This document shows positions 1 to 10,600 of a stretch of DNA of 64,000 nucleotides, one piece after another. Made by a program: the position numbers and the translations under genes. Position 1 is the stretch's first letter; every line of letters begins with the position of its first letter. The stretch spans positions 5,097,001 to 5,161,000 of the forward strand of contig BRKX01000010.1 of assembly GCA_026008535.1 (NCBI GenBank), written 5' to 3'. The stretch comes from Perilla frutescens (lineage: Eukaryota; Streptophyta; Magnoliopsida; Lamiales; Lamiaceae). The notes under the pieces are model-generated. The model ran no database searches. It was not told the DNA's origin and saw nothing but the letters and a program-made list of their open reading frames with translations.

Positions 1-264
1 ATTTCTAGTTAAATTAGTGCATTAATTTCAACAAAAAGAACAGTTGCGTCATAGTACTCCACAGAAATAAAATATGCAGAAACCAATATGAAAAATTATA
101 TTTAAAACTAATTAAAAATCAATATAACACTTATATAATTAACTTAGTAGAAAACGTGCATTCAATATTAAATTATTACCTAAGGTTTTTGTTTACTCAA
201 ATAAAATTATATTATTTATACATACATGGGTAACTTATAAGTATAATTTTGCACATTTACTTTA

Positions 265-1242
265 AGGGGCATTTGGTATTCATATACGTATATCAAGTAT
301 GTGTATCAAAATGACCCATGCCCATAACTTGTGTTTGGTATATTAGTATATGGATATCAAATTGATATCTTTGATATACTCATATCCCCACTTTTAACAT
401 ATCTCATGTACCAATATTTGCACTGATATCATATCTCATCCGGAAAAACCCTCATTTCTCCTTTTCTCCTCCTCCCCAAATTCCACTGTTCTGGGGAAAT
501 TGTTTGCATCTTCAAAAATCTTGTTTCAGCAGTTCATCCGCAGGTAAAAGTTTCTGAATTCCTTATTCTTCACTTCGTGAAAAATAGGATTGTCGTTAGA
601 TGAGAGATAAGTTGAGAGTAATTCCACCATTTTTTCCCGATTTATGCATTCTTCAAATATGCATTGTTGCATTTCTATCTCTCTATGTGTATAAAGATTT
701 ATTATTTTTCTGATTGAAGCTGAATAATGTTTGCGATTCCTAGTTTTGCCGGTTTTCTTCTGTTTGAATATGAGTTCGTGCATAAATTATTCCGAGTTTT
801 AAAATTTGAATTTTGATTTTTAAGTATTTATTTTTCTTGATTTTGGGGCTTCGAGTGTAGAATTCGTAGAATCTGGGTGATTTTTTTGAAGGAAAATCAG
901 TGGAATTTGAATTTTGTATGCTCGATTTTTTTAAATTTTTTCGAGAAGTTGTTTGGTGGATTGTTGTCGTGCTTTGGCTTGTGTGATTGTTTTGTTTCCA
1001 TTCTAATATCGGAATGGAGCAAAGAGAGGAAGGTGAATTCCCTCCAGATAAGCAGTTGTCTCAGCATCGGATAAGCATTTTGATGATGTATTTTTATTTT
1101 TTTAAAAATCAGGATTTGATATCTCATATAAGAAAAGTTCATTCCAAACACAGATATCATATATCAATCTGATACTCATACTTGATATCTGATACCCATA
1201 TTTGATATCTGATATACCGGTATATAGATACCAAACGCCCCC
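265..1242. mobile_element. PIF/Harbinger-like non-autonomous DNA transposon
   Basis: The element is 978 bp. Its terminal inverted repeats of about 23 bp begin AGGGGCATTTGGTAT on the left and, read inward from the right, GGGGGCGTTTGGTAT. The 3-bp target duplication TTA (262-264 and 1243-1245) is typical of PIF/Harbinger elements. GATATC/TGATAT motifs cluster just inside both ends. The centre (about 450-545) looks like a 5' untranslated exon with a GT donor, possibly left over from a longer autonomous element. No transposase frame remains. The uninterrupted paralogous site at about 2411-2430 confirms both ends. Confidence 0.85.
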
Positions 1243-1639
1243 TTAAATATATGCAATATAAGAAACATAATCATTGTAACATGCTCTAAATTGAAAATAC
1301 CCACTTTTGTATGTATAATTATCACATATGAAGTATTTCAATATATGAATAATAATTGTACAGTGAGATAATGCATAACTAAAACATGCATGTTTAAGAT
1401 AAAACATTGTACTAAATGAATATATATACTATTTATGGTGACTATCTTATTACACTATGATATATATATTTGGGTGGGGAAATCTAATCCTACGATTTAT
1501 AATGATTATTTCGTGTGTTGATACAATATATATAGAGAGAAATCTTAGTGAAATGCTGAATTTGTTATATGATGTCAGCTTTTTTTTGTGAAAAAAATAC
1601 AAATTGAAGTGGTGGGTTTTGCATGCATCTCAATTACGG

Positions 1640-1830
1640 TTTATTAATCCCAATTATAATTTAGATTAAATTTTGAAAAATAATAATTATATAGCGAAGT
1701 GCACGAGACGCCTCGTAAAAAAATAAATTAATTTAATCTCGATTATGATTTAGATTAAATTTTAAAAATTAATAATTATATAGCGAAGTGCACGAGATGC
1801 CTCATTAAAAAAATAAATTAATTTATTTTA
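1640..1830. repeat. Tandem repeat, two units of about 90 bp
   Basis: Two adjacent units share the string GCGAAGTGCACGAG (at about 1694 and 1783) and an AT-rich remainder. Looser relatives of the same motif occur at about 50970-51390 and 57080-57480. This suggests an old dispersed repeat family that I do not recognise. Confidence 0.6.
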
Positions 1831-2840
1831 ATCTTAGTACCCAAACTCCATTGTAGGGTACACTGGTGTATCATTCATACGATACACGATAATATTTTAT
1901 TATTTGTAATATATCTTTTAAGATATTTTGTAATATTAAATAAATTTAAAATTTAATAATGTAATCATTTGGGAGATTAAAACTTTACAATCTCGTATAT
2001 ATATATAATAGCAAATGTCAGTGAATTGTGATTTTCATTGTATTGAGTTATATTGTATTGTATGATTACCAGTACTCATCTATAATTTTTTCTTATTTCA
2101 TACAATTCCACATATGCACATCATTATATTTCTAGAATTTTCTTTCTAAATTTCAATTCTATAATATTCTAGTTAAATTTGTAGACTAATTTCAAGAAAA
2201 ATAAGAGCTGCATCATAGTACTCCACAAAAATAAAATATGTAGAAACCAATATAAAAAATTATATTAAAAACTAATTAAAAATCAGAAAAGTTATATAAT
2301 TAACTTAGTAGAAAATGTGCATTCAATATTAACTTGTTACTCAATGTTTTTGTTTACTCAAATAAAATTATATTATTTATACATATATGAGTAACTAAGT
2401 ACAATTTTGCATATTTACTTTAAAATATATGCAATATAAGAAACCTAATCTTTATAACATGCTCTAAATTGAAAAAACTCCAATTTTGTATGTATAATTA
2501 TTATATATGGAGTATTTCAATATGCGAATGATAATTGCACAATGAGATAATACATAACTAAAACATGCATGATATATATTTGGGTGAGGAAATCTAATCA
2601 TACGATTTATAATGATTATTTCATTTTTAGATATAATATACACTGTGGATATATATTTTGGGCAAGGAAATCTAATCATACGATTTACAACTGTTAATTC
2701 ATTTTTAGATATAATATATAAAGAGAAATTGCAACTTTGAATTTTGAGTTTTAATATATTTTTTATTTACCCTAAAAAATGATATAGCATCGTAAATTAC
2801 TTCGGCGGACTAATGCTTTATAAAATAAAAATTAAAAAAG

Positions 2841-2975
2841 GTCCCGGTGGGGATGATCTAGTGGTGAAGTGAGGCCCACTTAGTGGTGAAGTGAGGTTGC
2901 TTGGAGACCAAAGGTCACGGGTTCGAATCTCCTCAATACCACAGGTCGGGTGTGTGAGTAAAAAAAAAAAAAAAA
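2841..2975 (+). mobile_element. tRNA-derived SINE, copy 1
   Basis: The copy begins GTCCCGGTGG and has an internal promoter-like pair. A box A candidate is TAGTGGTGAAGTGAGG, and a box B candidate is GGGTTCGAATCTC at about 2919. It ends in a pure poly-A tract at about 2960-2975. A short AGTGGTGAAGTGAGG segment is duplicated inside the head, making this copy longer than the one at 52166. Two further copies lie at 52166-52273 and 57779-57857. Flanking duplication is unclear here because the surroundings are A-rich. Confidence 0.8.
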
Positions 2976-4381
2976 CTAAAATGGCAATAACAAAATGTAT
3001 ATATGTATTACATCTTTTATTTGTTCAAAACTATAAAAGAGACATCTGATATGGTTTTAATCGATTTGAATATGACAAAAACTTGTATGAGACCGTCTAA
3101 CGGGTCTCTTACGTTAGACGGATCTCCCTGACCAGACCCGACCCGACATATATATTAAAAAAAAATCGGATTCTCTCGCCTTCACCCGCGGATTCACCTC
3201 TCCCCCGATTCTCTGCTCGCCGCATCTCCCTCTCTCCCGCGATTCTCTCCTTCTCACCAACCGCCGGTGATTGTCCCCCCGTAACCGCACTCCTTCATAT
3301 TAGTCACAACCGCACCGTTCACAACCGTTACCATCCTCGCTCTTCCGCACCATTCCAGGCAACTATTGGCGAAATTTTTGCGAGCACCATCACCGTCAGT
3401 AAATTTTCGATCACCTGTGTTCCAGTCACAACCTAAATCAGTTCTACGAGTTCAACATCTCCGGCGCCGACTTCGAGTCCATTCTGTAAGTTTATTTAGG
3501 GTTTTTGTACTTTTAGGGATTTGATTTTTTTCCTTGAATTAGAAGTTGGTTGAAGTTTAAATAATGGGTAGAGATATGTTGTGAGTTCAGACTTGTAATT
3601 TACGGATTTGATTTTAGTAATTTGTAATACATTATTTTAGTCGTTCAGATTAGGCGTTTTAGGGATTTGATGCAAATTTACTATTTCTTGAATAAATTGG
3701 GATTTGTGATATTGTCTGTAATAATAAATTTATCAATGGCTGCTTTCTTGAAGGATTGAAGAAGATTTTGAGTTTTTTCTCTGTTTCTCTTTGCTGTGTG
3801 CCATTGCTACTACTATATGTAAATCTTTAAGTGTTTATCTTTGTGTTGATTTTGTATTGTATAGCCATTGAAATTCTGGACATGCTTTGTGTTTAATTTG
3901 TTACAGTGCTGTGGTTGTTCTACCTTTGTGTTATCTGTTTTGGGTTGTTCGTTATTCTTATATAAGAAGAAATCGGGGATATTCCAACTTTAATAATCAG
4001 GTGCAGTCTTTTCAGATTGCATTTAGGTGGAGAAACAAGACATATTTTAGAGTAAATGAGTCATGTGCCATGTTTTGGTGTTGGCACTGTTGTTCAAGAT
4101 TTATGGTCATTTGATTGTTGTTGATGCTTGTCTGCTTACATACTGGTATAGTTTGTGGTGTTGAGCTTTCTTGATGTGTCGTGTGGAATTATTTGTGTTG
4201 TGAAGAGAACTTTGACGACCCAATGTTGTTTTATTCTAAATTTCTATAATTCAGTGCTTGTTGTTTGAGCCTTAACCAACTTTGATTTCGATAGTGCTAT
4301 TATTGACTCTGGTATGATAGTGCTATTATTGACTCTTATATGATGCTTTTATTCTATGCTCTGTAGTTGGATTTTTTGGTG

Positions 4382-4656
4382 ATGGAACGAATTAAGAAGA
4401 GGTTGCAGCGACCTAGTAAGTTTGTACCTCAGGAGAAGAAAGATGATGCTACGAGGTATGAATTTTGGTATTTCAGATTATGATGTTGTATATTTTGTAT
4501 TACAAACTATTTTATATTAGTAGTGTTAATTGTTCTTAATCATGTCATTTTTATTGCAGTGAGAATACAGAAACATATGTTAACGTTCCAAGGACATCTA
4601 AGAGGTCTAAACAATCTGTTAAGGAAGCCAGGGACAAAGATGTTGTAGTCAGATAG
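4382..4656 (+). CDS. Short basic protein encoded in the MULE, possibly a truncated accessory ORF
   Basis: Two exons (4382-4455 and 4560-4656) join in phase to give 56 residues rich in Lys and Arg. The protein starts MERIKKRLQRPSKFVPQEKK and ends DVVVR before a TAG. The donor is AG|GTATGA and the acceptor is TTATTGCAG. A second exon-like block with the same TTGCAGTGAG junction at about 5082-5140 encodes an acidic stretch (EYDDDECDESDDNN), so the ancestral gene was probably longer. MULEs often carry a second gene, for example a Ulp1-like protease, but nothing here proves that identity. No function is assigned. Confidence 0.35.
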
Positions 4657-4699
4657 TATATATATGCAATCAACATTTTTTGGTGATTTGATATTTGAC

Positions 4700-5060
4700 A
4701 GGTTCTTAGTGATACTTTTATGTTAGTTAGACATACTTACATCAGTTTGTGATACTTATTCTTATTTAGTGATACTATATTTTTATTTAGTGATACTTTA
4801 TATTTATTTAATGATACTTTTACATTCTTTAGTGATACTTTTACATTTTTTAGTGATACTGTATTTTTAAAATATTGATACTTGACAGGTTTTTAGTGAT
4901 ACTTTTATGTTAGTTAGAGATACTTACATCAGTTTGTGATACTTATTCTTATTTAGTGATACTTTTATGTTTATTTAGTGATACTGTATTTTTGAAATAT
5001 TGATACTTGACAGGTTCTTAGTGATACTTTTATGTTAGTTAGAGATACTTACATCAGTTT
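4700..5060 (+). repeat. Minisatellite of AGTGATACT motifs
   Basis: About fifteen copies of AGTGATACT or one-base variants are spaced 15-40 bp apart. They sit inside a larger period that contains TTTTATGTTAGTTAG and TACTTACATCAGTTTGTG. In the right half of the same transposon the motif appears as its reverse complement, AGTATCACT. Confidence 0.75.
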
Positions 5061-5308
5061 TAATTTATTTTTCATATTGCAGTGAGTATGATGATGATGA
5101 ATGTGATGAGAGTGATGATAACAATGTTGAAGATTCTTCCTTTATTTTTCATATTGCAGTGAATATTGATGAATAAAGTGTCACTGTGGATGATGTACAG
5201 TAACACTGTTTACTGCATGAATAATTTAATGCAAATAAGTTTGTTAAAATAATTTATCAAGAAATAATATAACATGTTTTATGTTTTAACAATAATATAA
5301 TAAGAAAA

Positions 5309-5830
5309 TCACAAGTTATATGATGAAGAAAATCATAGTATCAATAGTGATGAGTAAAGTATCATTAAGCATCCGTGAAGTAACACTATTTGATAATCAC
5401 AGTTTCAATAATATAATATGGGATACATTTATCAAAACTATCTGAATGCATTCTCAAAACAATCTGGGATTAGGGGTTTTGGACCCAAAATCACAAGTTA
5501 TATGATGAAGAAAATCACAGTATCAATACTGATGAATAAAGTATCACTAAGCATCCGTGAAGTAACACTATTTGATAATCACAGTTTCAATAATATAATA
5601 TGTAATACATTTCTCAAAATAATCTGGGATTACAGGTTTTAGACCCAAAATTACAAGTTATATGATGAAGAAAATCACAGTATCAATACTGATGAATAAA
5701 GTATCACTAAACATCCGTGAAGTAACACTAATTGATAATCACAGTTTCAATAATATAATCTGGAATACATTTCTCAAAACAATCTGAATGCATTCTCAAG
5801 ACAATCTGGGATTAGGGATTTTGGACCCAA
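5309..5830. repeat. Three tandem units of 160-182 bp
   Basis: Units start at 5309, 5491 and 5651 with TCACAAGTTATATGATGAAG (5651 has T for C). Each contains AGTATCA...GTATCACTAA and ends near GACCCAAA. The second unit lacks a segment of about 22 bp present in the other two. The third unit runs into the 3' end of the FAR1-like remnant. A weaker array of about 130-bp spacing (ATACCATAGAAGTATCAC) continues to about 6345. Confidence 0.85.
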
Positions 5831-6757
5831 ACTCCTTTGAACTTGAAGTGCCACCTGTATTCCTTTTTTTTTGTTGAAGGTGCCCTTTGATTCCTTTTCT
5901 CTTACCCTTTGTGGTTGAACGTGCAGGATCCAATATTGGAATAGAAGAGCTTGAAACAATCGTATCCGCCACGAAAGACACTGTACTCAACAACTCTTTA
6001 ACATATGTTACGACATTGTTATGTACTCAACAAATCTTCACAAAATACTATTAAAGTATTACTAAATACCATAGAAGTATCACTAATGTATATAAATATA
6101 ATATAATGTGTGATGTGCACTTTTGTTGATTTACCGAGGCAGAAAAAAATATTGTCAATAAAATGTGTGAAATGTATCATTAAATACCATAGAAGTATCA
6201 CCAATGTACAAGATTCAATATATTCATGCGATTTACAGTTTTGTTGATCTATTCAGGCAGAATCGTAATTAAAATGAAGGATTACTATCACGATAGAAAG
6301 TATCACTAAATATCATAAAAGTATTACTAATTTACGAAATACATTTTGCAGTTGATTTGTTACAAAATCAAAGAATAGAACTAAAGTACTACTTACTCTC
6401 AATTTGCAACATAACAGATTCATCATCGTTGATAGATGTTTTTTCTACATTTTCAACATTGTCTTCATTATCAAGTATAACAATATCTGAAATTTAGAAA
6501 ATTTAAATCACTTTTAGAATTAGTATATAACACAAATAGATTACTAAACCAAAAGTTTAATGAATCAGTTCATAGTAGCATTTTATCGATCAGTTTGAAT
6601 GCAAAATTTAATATACCTAATAATTGGTTAAAAATTGATACAAAATTACAAATCTTCTAAAATTAGAACACATACCGGTCGTTTGTATTGTTTCTTCGCC
6701 GGAACTAACCGGAATTCCACCGGGAGGAAGATTACATATTTTTCTGAAATTATCCAT
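5796..6757 (-). pseudogene. FAR1/FRS-like MULE transposase gene with its core deleted
   Basis: The start codon is at 6757. Exon 1 (6757-6676) and exon 2 (6486-6397) join in phase and encode a leader MDNFRKICNLPP...GEETIQT followed by an acidic stretch with NEDNVENVEKT. The next recognisable coding piece is at about 6000-5796. It reads STVSFVADTIVSSSSIPILD and then a basic patch with TKGKRKGIKGHL, which resembles the TKG-x-x-KR-x-KG tail near the C-terminus of FAR1-related proteins. The DNA-binding, MULE DDE and SWIM regions are absent, and tandem AGTATCACT repeats occupy the space. The family call rests mostly on the tail and on the element being a MULE. It is non-functional as it stands. Confidence 0.5.
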
Positions 6758-6949
6758 TGAATTCACCGGAGGGGGAAAATATTCACGCCGCCGCAAGCTC
6801 GATGGGAAAACCTAGGCGGCGCGACGATCTGGATGGGGAAAACGTGGTCGCGGCGGCGAGCTGGACGGGAAAAACGTAGCGGCGCCGCGAGTTGATGGAG
6901 AAAACCTAGGCGAGCAGGGAGCGAGAGCTGAGGAAGAGAAAAAAATCAG

Positions 6950-6954
<5 letters not shown>

Positions 6955-7014
<60 letters not shown>
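6955..7014. repeat. (TA)30 microsatellite
   Basis: An uninterrupted TA run lies just inside the right terminus of the MULE. The left end has only a short TATATATT remnant at the matching place (about 3149). Confidence 0.95.
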
Positions 7015-7015
<1 letters not shown>

Positions 7016-7662
7016 CGGGTCGGGTCAGAATCGGGTCGGGTCAGAGGAGATCCGTTTAACATAAGCGACCCGTTAGACGGTCTCACACAAGTCTGCCTCT
7101 TTGAATATTATAAGAGTACATTAATATATTAATATTAATTTAAACGGTTTTACACATAAAATATATTATTATCGCTTTATCATAAAAAAATAAATTAATT
7201 AATTTTAATAGGATATCCATTACATGAGATCAATATTAACTGTGAATCTGGATAAATGCAATAAAATAGTCAGAAAATCATATCATATTAGAAATTATAT
7301 CCTAACTGTGTGAATTTTCAGTGTAATTTCCATTTGAGGAAAAAAGAAAAAAACTTAAAACATGGCACGTTGGTAATTAAGGAAAATATGAGGGACCTTT
7401 CCGCAAACGTGAAATAACGCACGTAACTTCGTGCGAGTTTCCTCCGTATCATCGCCGTGTTGAAACCCAATCTCAACCGTCCATTCCAATCGCGAAACCC
7501 TAGGCCGCCCACTATAAATGGCGGTTTCAAACCAAAATTTTCAATTTTAAAAAAAATCACATCTAAAAAAAAAGGAATAATTGAAAAAAAAGGAAACAAC
7601 TCGTTTTCCTCTATCCCCATCCTCTCCCCTTCGACTCTATCCAATAATTTCTCAATTAATTG

Positions 7663-10600
7663 ATGGGGGCTATGACAAATAATTCAGCGGCGGCGGCGTA
7701 TGCCGGCTGGGAGGAGGTGGTGGTGTCGACAGAGAAGGGCCGGCGAGAGGTTCACTATTACCTCAAACGCTGCGGCGGCGGTGGCGGCGGCAGAGATCTG
7801 GTGATTGTAGGGAAGGAGAAGAGCGCTAGGCATATGTCGTATCGTTATATGATTAAAGACAACAAATTATTGCTCTCCATTTTGAACGGCGCTTCTAGGT
7901 TGAAGTTGAGGTCGAGACGGGAGGTCGTCGACTGGCTGAATTCAATCCTTTCAGGTGCTCTTTGTAATCTTTTTGGTGATTTGTGTTTCTCTGTCAAATT
8001 TGAGGTATTGGGCAATAAAAAAATGGTGCCTTTGTTCAGGATTTGAGTTGGTGTCTTTTGTTTTTGTTCTCTCTATCCTCCTCTCTCTTCCTTACTATTT
8101 CCTTGTTATGTTTGCATCAATTGAGTTTTAAGGTCTTGATTTGTGTTTCTCCGTTAAATTTGAGGTATTGGGCAAAAAAAGGTGTTATCTTTTTTTTTTT
8201 TTCAGGATTTGAGTTGGTGTCTTGTTTTTCTTCTCTCTATCCCCCCTCTTCCTTACTATTTCCTTGTTATGTTTGAATCAATTCAGTATGAAGGTCTTGA
8301 TTTGTTGCTTTAATTTTGATTGTTTCGTGTTTATTGGTTATGTAACATTAGATCTACGCCCTAGCAGTTTCGTGTGCGTGGTTGTGTATGAACGCTTTTA
8401 AGTTTTTTGTTTTGGAAATTTATTGAAAGGGCTGACGCTTTGTTTTTCTTCCACCATTTTTTTCTTTTTTCTGTGCTGTTCTCAGTTTGAGGTCTTTATC
8501 ACGGATCTATGATTCTGTAAGCAGACGCGGAAAATGATTTTTTTTAATTTTAATTTTTTATGTTCAGCAAAAAATAGTCTATTCAACGATGATATTGTAT
8601 TCGATAGTTTTATGTTTTGGGTTAGAATGAATTTTGGGGAACTGCAATGCTTTTTTGGCCTTCTCGTGTTTTTCTCCTGGTGTAATTTTATAGAGATTTT
8701 ACACTAGCAAGGGAGCAGTGCTATGAGGCGAAGGTTGTTCTAGATTTTCATTGATAGTTTAATGGTGTGTATGCCCTTTTTTGTCTCCCCCTCTCTCTAT
8801 ATACATGTATGTATAATCCCTTCTGAATTGAATATATGCTAAGTAATTTTCACTGGTTTCTTATCAAGTATACGCCTTATTCGTTTCCTTGCCATACTGA
8901 ATTGCAAGATCTGGGTTCTTTTCCACGGTTTAATTTTTTTATTCATCATTTTATATTTTTGGGATGCATTTAAAGGTCTCAGTTTGCCTTTCGGAATTTT
9001 TGGGGACATGGGAATTGTAATTCATTTTAGCCATGTGTTGTTTTCTCTTGGTGCAATTGCATAGAGATTTTTTGACATTATGGCTGGAGCAATGGAGAGA
9101 GTTGTCCTTGATTCTCTATTTTCCATTTTAGAAATTGGAGTTTGCCTGATCTGGGCTCACCATTTTTTTCCCTTCTTTTATCTGAATATTATCCTTGGCC
9201 CTTTCGTGTGCTTATTATTCTGTTGCATCTGGGAGGTTTTTTTTATACAATTTAGGTTTAAATTTTCATCTCCATTCTTTTAATCTCCCTGTTTTAATTT
9301 TTCTCTTTCTTGCAATCATGAGTTTCGTAGTCTCAACGCCAGTGATGCCTGCAAAGACTGACAATTATCTGGACTGCAGGAATATTAATCCGATTTCTAA
9401 GAGCTGGTTGAGAGCCTCGGATTCACATTCCCATTCTAGGTTAACATCTAAATGTTCTCTCGAGGCCAATCTCTTTATGTTCTGTGTTTGCCTTTTCTTT
9501 CTTTTATTTGTGGCGAACATAGTTTCGATGTTGAGGAGAGGCATGTGGGATTTTTATGATAAATTTTAATGTTTTCTCACCTCCATCCTTTTGTTGTGTT
9601 TTTTCATTTTCTTGAACCTGTATTGTGTTGAATGGATTTGTGAAGTGTCTAGAATGTGGTGCTGTTGTGGTTTGTTTTTCATTGTTTCCCTGTGATTGAT
9701 TTCAGGTGAACGGCCTAATTGTTCCAGACAATTTGGAGGTTGCATGGACAGAAATTTGGATGATGATGTTATTGAGGTTAGCTAATGATGTGGTTTCTTA
9801 TTGTTCTTCTTCTATTCTCAAATTCTGTTATTAATTTGGTTCGTTATCTGTTTTCTTTTTCTTCTTAGGATGTTATGAGACAGAAGATAGGTCATTATAA
9901 GTCTGAATTCAAGTGGCTAGGTTCTTCCTGGATGTGCCGAAAAAGGCGGACACATTATCAATCATTCTGTCGCAGTGGCGCAGTAATATCTGTAAGCGCT
10001 ATTCCTTTATTTGTTGCTTTTATTATATTCATGCAAGTATTTTCATAACTGTGCTCGTATCTCGGCTTCTCTAATGGTTTTGTTTTTTACCCTCCCTTTG
10101 ACTTGCAGGCTCAAGAATTTGTTTATGTTTTGGCTGAAGAAGGCAAACGACTGGTTGCTTACTTAGACGATATTTATGAAGATGCGAGAGGAAACAAGAT
10201 GGTTGTGGTACGATGGTTTCACAAAATTGATGAGGTTGGTTTTGTTTTGCCTCATAATTATAATGATAGAGAGATTTTCTTTTCTCTTTGTCTTCAAGAT
10301 CTCAACATAGAATGCATTGATGGACTAGCAACCGTCCTCAGTCCGGAGCATTATGAAAAATTTATGAGTGAAGCAACACATGTAGGGTTGATGCCTCTTG
10401 TGTGCTGCAAACTCTTTGATAATGATGAAGTCAAGCCATTTGACATAACCCGTGTTAAAGGTTATTGGAAGCAAGAAATATTCAAGAGTAAATCTTCACT
10501 ATTTGGTGATGTCCTGAAGCCAAACAGATCTGATGGTGATGCTCTTGGATTTAGACCCAACAAGAGAATTCGCTGGTCTAAAGAGAGCGAGTTATATTTG

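Larger units (their letters stand above)
1..2740. repeat. Local direct duplication, two diverged copies
   Basis: About 0.6 kb of unique sequence is present twice in the same orientation. Copy 1 runs from base 1 to about 1550 and is interrupted by the element at 265-1242. Copy 2 runs from about 2164 to 2640. Shared landmarks in order are a block around 55/2218 (TAGTACTCCACA), a block around 195/2350 (TTGTTTACTCAAATAAAA) and a block around 1390/2560 (AACTAAAACATGCATG). The last roughly 80 bases are repeated a third time at 2648-2740. Copy 1 continues beyond the left edge of the window. No coding potential is seen. Confidence 0.85.
3074..7099. mobile_element. Mutator-like element (MULE), 4.0 kb, decayed
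   Basis: The element lies between perfect 9-bp target duplications TTTGAATAT (3065-3073 and 7100-7108). The inverted termini share ACTTG-GTATGAGACC/GTGTGAGACC followed by GTCTAACGGGTC and a run of GACCCG motifs, about 75 bp in all. A 9-bp duplication and long termini are the hallmarks of Mutator elements. GC-rich leader-like sequence lies just inside each end, pointing to two convergent genes. The right-hand gene resembles a FAR1-type transposase and lacks its middle. The left-hand gene is a short basic open frame. The inside is filled with tandem repeats. Confidence 0.88.

Noticed and set aside
1..2740. The direct repeats as LTRs of one retrotransposon
   Set aside because: There are no TG...CA ends, no primer-binding or polypurine site and no coding sequence between the copies. 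A simple local duplication explains it.
2890..2945. A tRNA gene
   Set aside because: Box-like motifs are present, but there is no cloverleaf, and the sequence continues into a poly-A tail shared by three copies. It is a SINE.
5309..5830. CRISPR-like repeat array
   Set aside because: The units are 160-182 bp and homogeneous throughout, with no short repeat plus unique spacer pattern, in a plant transposon.
7313..7662. A plus-strand frame just upstream of the BAH/Agenet gene as an extra exon
   Set aside because: It is followed by an in-frame stop before the conserved start and reads as a leader with A-rich tracts.
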